DNA from: Klebsormidium nitens
Lineage: Eukaryota; Streptophyta; Klebsormidiophyceae; Klebsormidiales; Klebsormidiaceae
DNA: 64,000 nt
NCBI GenBank assembly: GCA_000708835.1
Contig: DF237190.1
Span: 62,001 to 126,000 of the forward strand
Direction: 5' to 3'
Each line of letters begins with the position of its first letter. Position 1 is the stretch's first letter. This document shows positions 12,301-23,033 of the stretch, piece by piece. The translations under genes were made by a program, and so were the position numbers. The notes under the pieces were generated by a model. It ran no database searches. It was not told the DNA's origin and saw only the letters and a program-made list of their open reading frames with translations.

Positions 12301-15300
12301 AGCACAGAGTTTCGTAAACAAGTCGTCTTAAGAGCTTTGAAGGTATGAACTCAAGCGAGGGTACATATGGTTGACAAAGGGAGCAGCGTCAAACAACATG
12401 AGCAGTGGTGGGCAGAGGGGCCCACAAAATTTTATCATAGCTGTGGAGAAAGACACCAGAGCGCCCCAGCTTCGCTACCAACAATATACTGAAATCGAAT
12501 TTCGGAGTTCCTAAGCTCTTGCCTCCGCCCAGGACGAGCAATGGACAGAAGCGGTCGACCAGCGCACTACAAGCGTTCAACGGATGAGAACGCAAGAGAG
12601 CACCTTCAGTGTGCGAAAGGCGTCAAACTAACCCGCTCCACTCGCCTCGAGGGAATTCAGTGCTGGTTGTCGTAATTAACACCGCGAGAGACACCACGAG
12701 AAGTAAGACGAGAAGGCAACAAGCAAGTAGGGATGTTATACAAGTGGCGGGCAACCATAATAATTCCAGACCTCTCTAGCATCAATGGTTTGGTAACTAG
12801 ACTTCGAGAAATTGGATGAATGTCAAAAAAGTTACGCACCCAGTATCTCATATTGGGTGCGTTAGTAAGGAGATACCTTGAAGGGGATTACTCCCTCTGA
12901 GCACTGCGTTGAAAGAAAGACACCCTCGGCAACAAACTTGCCTAGAATCTTATCGGGTCACCTTTAGGAAATCTCAAAGCACCAATTAATCAGGCCTCTG
13001 CTGCGAAGCTTGTCGGGCAAATGCCGACTTGGTTGGGACCGCGTGTCCCATTGACATCAAAGCACTTGTTTGCAAGCCCTTACGCAAGATCAGCAGCTTT
13101 GCTTGGCAAGGCAGTAGAATGATTCCTGATTCCGCCTATCTACAGCAGCATCGGAGCGCAAGGCAGTTCAGGACTGAACCAGCAAGCCCAGTCTATACCT
13201 CGTCACAGCCGCGCCTTGGCTTCCAATGAGTCTGTCACTGCCTATGTTTCAAGCGCTGAAGATATTGTATGCCCGAAACCAGTGGTCAAAAGGGCTAGGA
13301 ACGAGCTAGGCCATTCTTGTCAAAGCACTTGCGCGCATGGCAACAGGTGCGGTTTCCCGACAAGACTGTTGTCGTGAGAACCTCGGCACCTTCTTTGCGA
13401 AACGCACTCCTAAAAAAGGGTCTGATCCCCGTTCTTCCAAAGAATGACGGAATGGTCTGTAGAGTGCTTAACAGAACGCCCCCCGAAAAAGCTGGATGCC
13501 AGAGTGACGAGTCTGGACTTTCGAGAAGTATGTTGGGCGGAACACAAGTGCCTTTTCAGCAGTCAACCAAGCAAGCTGCCAAGGGATGGGCGAGCAATGA
13601 CCAGATGAAGCAACAGCAATCAATCATAGAATCTACCCGCAGAAGAGAGAGAGTTTTCGGCATACCTGCGCTGAGGGGCTGTACACTGACCACCTTGAGC
13701 GGCAGGTCGGTCAGACCGCGCAGCCGCTTCGACAACTTGGTGAAAGCGTCCAGAAGAGTGGGCATCACTCCCGCGGGATCTGCGGCACAGAGCGAGATGT
13801 CACACGAATGCTAGGGTTTCAGAATTTTAGGGTTTTAGGGTTTTAGGGCGAGAGTAAATACACAAGAGCCCTCACGGGAGGACCGCAATTTCCATCAAGA
13901 GATTGATGACTGCGTCTCCGAGGAATGGATACAGCGTGTCAGGCTTTCATTACACGTCCGAGTAAGCTATCAAAACGCCAGGCCGTGATGAGGTAGAAGA
14001 AAACGCAAGGCGTTTGCTCAAAGGCCTCGGAAAGACGATCTTAGCAGAGCCTCGGTGAGGCTCAACCGGGAGAAGAAACAGATGAGGCATTCGCCGTTTT
14101 CTTGCAGCACTTCGTCGAGGCGCCGTGCGACCATGTCAACTTCTTACGCGGACGTTCAAGTACGGAGATCGATAGTAGGTCAAAAAGCAAATGTTTCACT
14201 TGATAAATCAAATCTCGAAAAGGGGAGCAGACAGCGTCTCTACCTGCGCCCTTCTCACTATTCGTCGAGCTGCCCCACGACAATGTCAGTTTCCCACTAT
14301 CGCTTGACTGATGCTAAAGGTTTCAAGCGAAAACACGAAAAGTTCAGTCAGGCAAACCAAGAAAGAAACGATACAGCCAGACAAAACGTCTTCACCTGTG
14401 CCGTTTTCCTGCAGAACTTCGTTGAGCTGCCCTGCGACGACGTCAACATTTCAGGAGAAAAGAAAGGTATAAATGAGAGTTTTCCCGAATAAAGGACACT
14501 GTCCGAGGGCGAGCAATCCTGAATGAAACGAGTATTGGAACAGGGGAATCAATGCGAACCCACCTGCGCCATGTCGTGCGGCATCTCGTCGAGCTGCCCC
14601 GCGCGACGTCAACTTTGCTGGTGGCGCTTGAAAAAAACTTCAGAAGATATGACGCATTTTAGAAGAATCAAAAAACGCCAACGAAATGATGAAATCAGGC
14701 GAGTGCCCACCTGTGCCATTTTCTTGCAGCACTTCGTCGAGCTGCCCTGCGACGACGTCGACTTTCCCCGGGACTGTCGGGAGGTGGCGGCACAGCACGT
14801 GGCGCACGACGCGCTCGACGACAAGGTGGCGCTCCGTTGGGTCGGGGCAGTCCCACACGGCGGTCTCCGCAATCAGGCCATCGCGGAAACGCCGCAGCTC
14901 GGCCTGTGGAAATGAGGCAGGGGGATTTGGCGGTGATAAGTCAAGACATGGGAGATCAAGGTCTCAAAAGATGGGTTACTGAAAGATGGCAAGCGCCACC
15001 AATTCGAGGCAGTCCCACACAGCGATTCCTGCGATCCGGCCTTTGCGGAAGCGGCGAAGCTCGGCCTGCGATTTGGCAGGGAAAGCGGTCGATGGATGAT
15101 CAGGGGTCGAGCAATGTGGGTTGAGAATCTGGGTCGAAAAATGAGAACCTAGGAAAGCTGGAAGCACATAACACTCAGCGCTTCCAAGTGACGGTACACG
15201 CTTTTCAGAGGACTACTGTCTTTCGACCTCAGATAAGAAGGGCAGTACGATCTTGTTCCGGAAACGAACGGTGAGGAAAAGTTGCAGTACAATGCAAAAG

Positions 15301-18300
15301 CACACATCTGGATCCCTTCAGCTTTTCCAACAAACAAAAAGAAACATGCAACCTTTGATCCAGAGCGTGTACGGTGAGAACAACTATGTCTGAAAGTTCA
15401 GCGCACCTTCGGGCCCCAGAAGTCCCGGAACTTCTTGGCTGCCTCCTTGTCGTCTGCACTCGGCCCGACGTCGGCTAATCGGAAGGCGACATCTGGCTCT
15501 GCCAAGCTGACCCCGACCAGAACGCTGCCCTCCGCCGCTGCTGGAAGGCCCTGCGGAGCGACGTGGCATCCGGTCAGAATTTTGAATCTTAAGGAGGGAA
15601 GAGCGACGTTGTTTCAAGGGCGTCCGATTTGGGTAAGTTTTGTCCAACTTGGCGGTAATGCGTTTACGTTTCACAAAAATGCCGTTGCCTGTAAACAATC
15701 GCCAACGTTGATGGCCGCAAAACAATCTGGAAAGCGCTTAGATCAAACCCGTCCACCTTCAACGCTCACAAGAGGATCTACGATGCAATATCTCTCGAGT
15801 CCTAAAACCCATTGTCGGCGCGCATCGACTGTGGATTCACGAGGCTTTGGTGGCGTGTAATCAAAACCGGTCGCAACGTCCCCACAAAACTCACCAGATC
15901 GGTTTCTCACCATCTCTAGTTGCCAGTTGAGGCTGCAGCTCCCACCTGCGCGTGCGCTCCCCCGGCGCTTGGGGAGCCCACAAAATTTGCAAAAATAAAA
16001 ATTCACCTTCTCTAATTGCCAACTGGGCTCCAACCCCCGCCGGCGCGCGCGCACCAGAAGCGCGCGCTCCCCCAGCCCCTGGGCGACGAGCAACTCGATG
16101 CGGTCCTCCTCCGTCCGAAAGCTGCTGACATCGGACGACGTCAGCGCGTCCGGAACGTCCGGAGTTGAAGGCTCGTCCCTGCTAACGCCGGAACTTGTCG
16201 TCACTCTGCGAAATGGGAGAAGACGTTCTGCACTCTGGGTTGGCAACTAAGTGACTTGGCCAATGTTTGTGATGAACTGCTTCAGAATTGAGGCGGAGTT
16301 CTTTATCTAAAAAACGGGAGAGGGCTCAAATGGCCAGAACCGAAGCGCCCAGACTCGGCTAGTGAGAAGTAAACAATAGCGAGCAGCCGACTTCTTTAAG
16401 CTGAAACTTGTGTTGGACGCAGTCTTTCAGTCCCAAAGTCTCCAAGTGTCTACGAGCCGCTTTAGAAACACGCTTGAAAATGCACCGCAGACACTCCATA
16501 GGAAAAGTGGTAATAGACTTTGTAAAAGCTCAGAACTTGCAAATTTTAGTGAGCACCCACCTGACGTAGAAATCAAAGCGTTCGGCAAATGCGACAGGCG
16601 TCATGAAGAGCGCGTCAAAGGCCTCGTTGTCGTCCCCGTCGGCGACGAGCAGGGCCAGCCCGCGGGTAGCCTCTCTCGCCAGCTGCAAAACAGGGCCTCC
16701 CTACTCAGAAATGTCTTATTTGTCCTCCCTTTCTCGTTGAAGAGTGTTCTTGTGGAGCTAAGGGTTGATATGCTGACTATGAAACAAAAGTGCCTTCGGC
16801 CTACTCCCTGTAGAGGATGACCTTTTGGGGGGCACGTTACAGAGGAGAACAACCTGCAGTACCGGTCAGAAACTCCATAGAGGTCCAACGTGGCAGACCA
16901 ACGGAAGTAGAACTCTGAACAAAATTGTCGTTCGAAATAGCGGCGCTGTAGACGGCCACGAAACATGCTCCAGCATAGATCCAAGAGGAGCCCACCGATA
17001 AGTCCTAACAACCGGATTTCGTGACTATTTCTACAATCCAACGAGGTTCTTTCGGCAAGAGGTTCAAAAAGGCCTCACCTCTGCAGCCGCAGACTTGGTG
17101 ACGCGCGCAGCCAGGTTGACCCGCCCGCTCGGGTCGGCGATGACGACATCAAACGCCGCCAGCAGCGCCGCACGCTTTGCTGACGTCACGTCCGTGTGTC
17201 CGGAAGCGTCCGTCAGGAAGACGCCCTTCTCCAGCATGGGGACGTGCGCTGCGGAGATAATCGGGCAACGCATTGATTCCGGAAGAGACACAAGGCGAAG
17301 TTCGATGTTAAGCCGACTGCAGGCGACGGTGAGGTAGATCGAAATGATATAACGAAGCTTTCGATTGACGAGGGACCGCTTGAAAGAACGATTCATGGGC
17401 AAGTTCCTCAAGCGGCACATGCGAAAGTTACACATGTCTTCAACGCTTGAAACTGGAAAAATCGAAGTGTCAGTACTCAGACTACGTGGTTTGAGGGCTT
17501 CTTGAAAAGGGAGGCCCCTCGTCGAGGTCAATTGTTAGACCCCGTCATCCACTATCTTCCAGCAATCTGAACGCCTTCCTCATCTAAGGTCCCCAAACTA
17601 AGGAGTATAATCTGACGAGATCACACATCGCAATGGGGCCCTTCAAGGCTACAAATCAATAACTCAGTGCAATGCTCACCGAGGGCGTTCAGTACGACCT
17701 TGAAGATCTGGTAGGTCGTCATGTGTGCGCCGATTTTGCGCCCTCCCGCCGCGCTGGTCAGATGGGCTGCCAGCATCGAAAGCAGGAAACCATTCACTGC
17801 GTCCGGCGCGTCATGGAACCCACGTTGCCGAGCCCAAACCTGGACGAAGAATAAGTCATAGCTTATGGATAAAGAATTGTAATCCACGAGTACGGCCGAT
17901 AACCACAGAGCTGACACCTACGCCTTGCCTTCGTCCTTTCCAATCGTTTGGCGCCTTCTGGAAGCTGCCTAACCGCACCCAAACCTCGAATGACGAACCA
18001 TTGCTTATGAACGGACTCGCGGGTTAAGGAGTACTAATCGTAGCTAGTTCTTGTGCTGCAACCTGGCAAAAGCGAATGACGTAGAAGCTGCCAACGAAGA
18101 GCGTTCAAGAAACGCGCCAACTGCCACAAGGCGGCCTGCTGCGATAATCAAGGAGGCTTTGCCCGTCGTCTGGTTACTTAGATTCTGTGCAGGAACCTGC
18201 CAGAGCAGCTCGCTGGCCGCGACTCGTTTCAGGCGTCAAATCACTTTCGCTTCTCACTTGCTCGGAAGCAAGACCAATGGTGGACAGAAACACGGTATTC

Positions 18301-20501
18301 CGTTGTTCACTTCTGCTGGCGCTCACCTTGAGAAGCACAATCGCCTCTCCCAGGGCTGGACACGTGGCAAGCGCTGATTGGAGCAGCTTTGATTGCTCTG
18401 CCAGCCCCATGTCCTCCAAAATCGAGTTGCTGTACTGCGGCGTCGGGAGCGGCTCCCCACTCTCAGTCTTTGCGTTCCGAAGATTGTTCCGCTTTGGCGC
18501 GAGCTTAACGGTGTCGAAAGTACCCTGGTCAATTGTCGGGATGATACGGACGACGAACTTTGTTGTAGCGCCAGTCTCTGATTTGCCTGCAGGAGAAACG
18601 CCATTCTTTGAGTTGTGTAGGACCGTCAGATTCCCACTCTCGTTCGCTCTGTCGAGTTAGCTACGGGACAGACACTTGGCTACGCTAGATTTGCCCTCAG
18701 ACATTTTTCGTGACCACGTTGAGCTAGCAGGATTCGTGGAGAGTGGAAAAAGCACAGAGTACCTCTGACAGACCTGCCAGCATTCAGTTCTCGCCAGATC
18801 ATACGGATGAGTATTGTTCGAAAGCAGAAAGCAGGAAACTTCGAAGCTGCCTCATGGGATCAATGATTATTCAACCACCTTCTTCTGCACCTTTTGCCAG
18901 CCTGATTGAAGCGAAGGCAACCCGCTTGAGCACAGCATAGTCAATACTCCAATTGATCGCTGGGTGTCAACCCACGCAACCGACTGAGAGAATGATAATT
19001 TCCGGAAGGAGAGCAAGCCACACGTACCTGGTGTAAGGACGAGGATGGGCTTTCTCGCGTCCCCCCTGAATGGGACCACCTTAGCAGACTCGAATGCCTT
19101 ACACTCCGCTTCAAGAATCTTTGCAAGTCCAGCAAGATACAGGGCCCTTTTCGCATGGTAGCGGTGGTTGAGATAATCCTTTTCATGGAAGAACGCCTGC
19201 GAACAAGGATGCCAAACTATTTTTGTTCTTATTTTAGTATGATGTCTGGGGGCGTGGTTGTACCACCATTTGCTGATATCAAACGCTATTCCGAAAGAAG
19301 TTCCTTGAGATCCATATGCTGACTTCACGGCTAGCACTCACAATCATCACATTCACACTCTGTGCAACGGAGGGCAAATAGACCATCCGCCATCAAGAAG
19401 CCTGCCTCGAACCGACTCGCCTTTAATGCTCAACCACAGCTTTAAAGATAGCAGATTGCACAGTGAAGAGTTAATCCCAGATGCCCCTCAAGCCTCTAAC
19501 AAAAGGGTGGTGCAAATCATGATGGCAGGGTGGTGCAGAATGTAATGCACTCCAAAGCAAAGGAAAGGTAGCCCCGGTGCCACCACCAAATTACATTCTC
19601 ACGTTCCAGGAAAAGCATATTCTTTTCTTACTTGAATCATCCCTCATAGGCGCTTGGCTATACCACCACTTACCTTGGGGATTTCAACCGCCACATCCAC
19701 ATTTTGCACCGGTTTTGCCACCGTTTTTCCAACGAAGCTGCCTACAACCTCTACCCTCGCCGGCCGCATAAGCCTCAACCCTTGCAGCTTTGCCGCAGGC
19801 ACCCCAAGTGCGGCTGCATAGCCGCTAACTAAGTTTGGGGACAAAGGGGCACCGGGCTCTGGAATGGAGTCGAGGAAGATCTTGAGGGCTTGGAGGGCAC
19901 CGCCGATGACCGCCGCTTTTGAGTAATCCACGGTAACCTCCTTCAGCATTTCAGTGACCTGCCAGAGGGGGAAAACTTAGCCGGCGATACTTTGAACTTT
20001 GTACTGCATTGGTTCAATTCTGTCAAATTTAAGACTGAGCGTAGCTTAACCAGTGCCAAACCGCTTACAAATTCTGGCCCACAATGAACACACCGGAGCG
20101 GTGGACAACTCTAGCTGGGAACCCCTGTCTGAGGCATGAATGTTTGTAAGAACGTTCTAGAAAGTACCATCCCTGGTAATGGTCTAACCAGCGAACTCGC
20201 ACCAGCATTGAATTGACGATGGCATGGTTTTGCATGAGCTGAGGAATCATCGTAGTAGGTATTTGGCAATCGAAGAAAGTCAGCACACTTGAGCACTTAC
20301 TTGCAACCTGAAGAGGCTGGACTTAAATGTGGCCTGAATCTGCTTGAGATCCTCATTGCTTCCCCTTTCCTTCTTTTCTTTGACCCCGTTGCCCGCCACA
20401 TGCTGTGCATTCTTGCCATTGCCTTCAGCGCTCGCACGAGCCTCATCATTTGTGACAGCCGGAGCGGTCTCCCCACTGGGCTGCTTTCGTTTGGCACCCA
20501 T
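6346..20501 (-). CDS. NOL6: NOL6/Nrap/Utp22 nucleolar protein, 18 exons
   Basis: Nucleolar RNA-associated protein, by family knowledge part of the UTP-C module of the SSU processome that matures 18S rRNA. Exons (minus): 20501..20301, 19958..19674, 19196..19028, 18586..18327, 17839..17680, 17248..17079, 16682..16561, 16205..16007, 15550..15407, 14903..14711, 13779..13666, 11579..11357, 11041..10766, 10051..9914, 9505..9409, 8630..8310, 7387..7316, 6612..6346. All phases agree, giving about 1136 aa, close to the usual NOL6 length. Family hallmarks in order: LLKEVTVDYSK-type N-terminal block, VEVVGSF, EKDYLNHRYHAKRALYL, LLKVWARQR, FRDFWGPK-AELRRFRDG, LTDLPLKVVSVQPLS, LEGSGRWPD, VDVLTDGFAFRL, LAKRWVSNHKFS, LLVGFDPV and a GKGLVRDV C-terminal helix. 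The start ATG opens MGAKRKQ, a basic nucleolar-type N terminus. Several introns hold partial copies of neighbouring exons. Confidence 0.93.
13822..13848. repeat. Short interstitial TTTTAGGG repeat in NOL6 intron 10
   Basis: Three consecutive TTTTAGGG units lie on the plus strand, preceded by two degenerate ones. Because NOL6 is on the minus strand, its sense strand carries the C-rich form CCCTAAAA. Eight-base TTTTAGGG is the Chlamydomonas-type telomere unit rather than the Arabidopsis-type TTTAGGG. Confidence 0.8.
14091..14762 (-). repeat. Tandem array of exon-10 3' ends, about 150-bp spacing
   Basis: The 3' end of NOL6 exon 10 (ending 14711) and its donor recur four more times downstream on the minus strand. 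Copies end at about 14564, 14396, 14244 and 14091, so the spacing is 147-168 bp. The copies ending 14564, 14396 and 14244 keep a GT donor. The copy ending 14091 has lost donor and acceptor. The copy ending 14244 carries an in-frame TAG. Only the one at 14396-14431 keeps acceptor, donor, length and phase together. Confidence 0.8.
14396..14431 (-). other. Candidate in-frame 36-nt microexon in NOL6 intron 10
   Basis: This is a near copy of the last 36 nt of NOL6 exon 10. It is preceded by a pyrimidine-rich tract ending GTCGTCGCAG and followed by a GTGAAG donor. It is 36 nt long and has the same phase as the exon 10/11 junction, so inclusion would insert 12 residues of the type GQLNEVLQENGT without breaking the frame. 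Across the 52-nt block around it, I count five differences from exon 10, four of them at synonymous third positions. It could be a real alternative exon or simply a young duplicate. Confidence 0.4.
15000..15065 (-). repeat. Ghost copy of the 5' end of NOL6 exon 10 in intron 9
   Basis: After an AATCGCAG acceptor-like sequence, the minus strand reads AELRRFRKGRIAGIAVWDC, against AELRRFRDGLIAETAVWDC in the true exon 10 (from 14903). Similarity fades after about 65 nt and no good donor follows, so it is probably a decayed partial duplicate rather than an alternative exon. Confidence 0.75.
15913..15976 (-). repeat. Ghost copy of the 3' end of NOL6 exon 8 in intron 8
   Basis: The end of exon 8 (GLEPSWQLEK then GTGAAT) has a partial copy about 95 bp downstream, reading CSLNWQLEM and followed by a GTGAGA donor. 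The GC-rich block just before it (GGGGGAGCGC...) is shared too. Using this donor would need the intervening intron sequence to be coding, which I cannot support. Confidence 0.6.
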
Positions 20502-21283
20502 AGTTGGATTCTGACACCTTAATACTTCAGAACCTCATGAAAGAATCCTTCTAGAAAATGTGCTGCCAAGCAGTGCAAGCATAGGCAATATGAATAAGCA
20601 GCTAGGGCGCCCTTGCCCAATCCTCTTAATACAAGTGTACAGAGAGTCCAATGCCGAGTGCTCAGCAACCACATGCAGCAACCACATGCAGCCAGCTGAT
20701 CTGGAATGCCTAGAACTTCGCACTATCAAAATTGCCAAATTCCTTGTAGATAGAGAGAGAAATGCTGCTCGTATGTCATTGCAGTATGTAGAATCGAGGG
20801 GCCTTTACGCTGCTTGCGAAGCCGCTTTCTCCCACGAAGGTCTGGAGATCGGGACACATATTTACTCGACTAGAACGAGCGCAGAATTGGCTGATAAATG
20901 TGCCCTCAGAGCTCTGGAAGTGTTGCTCATGGGCAACTGAACAGACGCAACTTCAACTTCAAGTCACGTTGGCCTGGCTTGCCACTGGGAAAAGCCCTAA
21001 GCTAGCGCCCTCAGCATCAAATTGAGGCGGGCCAAATTGACGTGCGAACGTGAACATTTCCCTTCTTGTGATGAGATTCTGAGATCAGTTGCCGAGCAAT
21101 GCTGCGGGGAAGACGTCTTCGCATGCACCCTTCATTTGTCTACGGCTTTTCCTTAGCTTGCTGGCAGCTTGCAAGCTGCAAATTTTGTGTTTGGCAGAGC
21201 TAAGAACGGAACTGATTCACGGCTCTAGTTGACTTGAACTTGTTCACGAAAGATTGCCTGAGGAAGAGCAGGTTTTGCTGCTC
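20502..21283. promoter_or_regulatory. Shared divergent 5' region of NOL6 and the LYR gene
   Basis: The start codons of NOL6 (20501, minus) and the LYR-motif gene (21284, plus) are 782 bp apart and diverge, so both promoters must lie here. I see no clear TATA box to name. A plus-strand ORF at 20560-20940 (126 codons, tail ARMSLQYVESRGLYAACEAAF...) looks somewhat protein-like. It has no recognised family and could be an upstream ORF or an unrelated small gene. Confidence 0.5.
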
Positions 21284-23033
21284 ATGGGAAGCCCTGCCCT
21301 GCGGAGCCAGGCCCTCAGTCTGTACCGAAGGATACTGAGGGCCGCTCGGACCTGGCCTGGGCCACAGGAGGAGGTCAACTACATTCGTGTGAGTGTGATA
21401 TTTGCAAACTGCTTTCATGTACTTTGTGGCGGGGCACCTCGTAATCTCTGGTGCTGTGGTGAGGTTGAGGTATGTTTGTTGTTGGGAACAGTCTGGTGTG
21501 TATGCTCTATGAGCTGCAACTTGCAGAACCGCACCGTGTTGTTAATAATGAGGTCTATGAGATCTACTAACGGGGGTTCTCAACCGCTGCCTTAAGGTTT
21601 GTGTGATTCTTGTTTATGGTGGTCTCCACTACCTAGTAGCTAGTCCAACAACAGAAGTGAGGTGTCCGGTTTGCGCCTGTTCTATTCTCAGGATAGCGGG
21701 GGGCAAGATGACAATCTGAATGAAACCACACAGTGAAAGAAGGAACCCACAGTTTGTCAGTGTTGCTGAAGATGAAAACACACCCATCTAACGTTATGTT
21801 CTCGTCACCACTTGTTGGTCTGTCATGTTTACGTGATTGGCAAAAGAGTTCTACAGAGGGACAACTTCCGAAATTGCAGAAGCAGATTGAATGAAAGGCC
21901 TATCTTATGGGAATCGGATTGGGTAATATTGGACTCGTTGTTGTTGTGCTCCGTGAGCCCATCTCAAACAACATGCCCTCCCATTCCACAGAATGAAGCT
22001 CAATCCACGTTCCGGCAGAACCGAGCGCTTGATGATGCTACAGAGATTGGAAAGCAGGTAAATTTCCAAGATTCAGTTGCTTACCTACTCCAATTCTTCC
22101 TTCCTCTGCTCCTTCCACTGCGGTTTTGATTGATCCCATGGATTGAAAAGTTTGCTTTGCTGTTCACACTGAAAGGCTAGTGCTGTTCACCAGAGTACGC
22201 CCGGACTTCGGAACCTAGCCCAGCCGGCACTCTGCACTGAGAAGCGGTTCTTCTAGAGAATTCTTGAGAGACTGCAGCAAGGGACCAAGCTTCACTAAAT
22301 GGGATGTAGGATAGCATCCTCACCTCCTCGATGTCGAAACTGATGATCTTTGCTTTGTTTTGATTACAAAGTGTACCTGCTTCCAATCGCCCCCACGCGC
22401 TCTTTTTCGAAATCTCATCATGTCTGCTTGAATTGGCAGGTTACTGTGCAGAGCAGTCACAGTGGTTCCTTCGGGTAGTCTATGGTCAAAAGCTTATATG
22501 CCATCTTTTATAAGTATTGTAAAAGATTTGCAGACCATTTTGATCAGAGTTGTGCGCGACCGTTCGTTCTGCGTACCCTCCTTTTGTCTTGACTCTTCAC
22601 CAACATCTGCTTTAAACCCATTGAGTATATGGTGTGAAGCGTCTCTTTGACGATCCAGATAGAAGTCCGGCTCTTTGAGAAGGACCTGAATCTGCGACCG
22701 CAGAATCAAATTTTACGTTTTCAGCCTTTGTCTACTTGCCTGGAACAATCTTTGTAGCACACTCGTGAAACTTGACGCCTAACGTCCCTGACTCTCTCTC
22801 TCACATCAATCTTCCGTCAATCCTTTCCTCTCTATCGTTCCACACAGATCGAGGAGGGAGAGCACCGCCTAGAGTATGCACTGCACTACCATATCCCGTA
22901 TCCCCGCTTGCACAACCTTCCCACCGGGACCTTTCAAAGAAGCCGGCACAGAAAAGCGAAGCCCGCGTATGAGGTCAGCCTCCTTGCACCTGATTTCTTC
23001 ACAGAGTCATATCGACGCCATTTATCGAAGTGA
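21284..23033 (+). CDS. LYR-motif (Complex1_LYR, LYRM1-like) protein, 3 exons
   Basis: Exons 21284..21388, 21992..22057 and 22848..23033 join in frame to a 118-aa protein. The N terminus carries the family signature ALSLYRRILRAAR at residues 10-22 with the LYR tripeptide. It is followed by VNYIR, FRQNRALDDATEIGKQIEEGEHRLEYALHY and the IPYPRLHNLP block typical of LYRM1-like proteins. LYR proteins are small helical mitochondrial adaptors that, with acyl carrier protein or HSC20/ISCU, help assemble respiratory complexes and Fe-S proteins. This member is placed in the LYRM1-like group by its YPRLH block; its exact client is unknown. All splice sites are canonical (CGT|GTGAGT, CACAG|AATG, CAG|GTAAAT, ACACAG|ATCG). 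It is divergent from NOL6 and looks intact. Confidence 0.9.
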
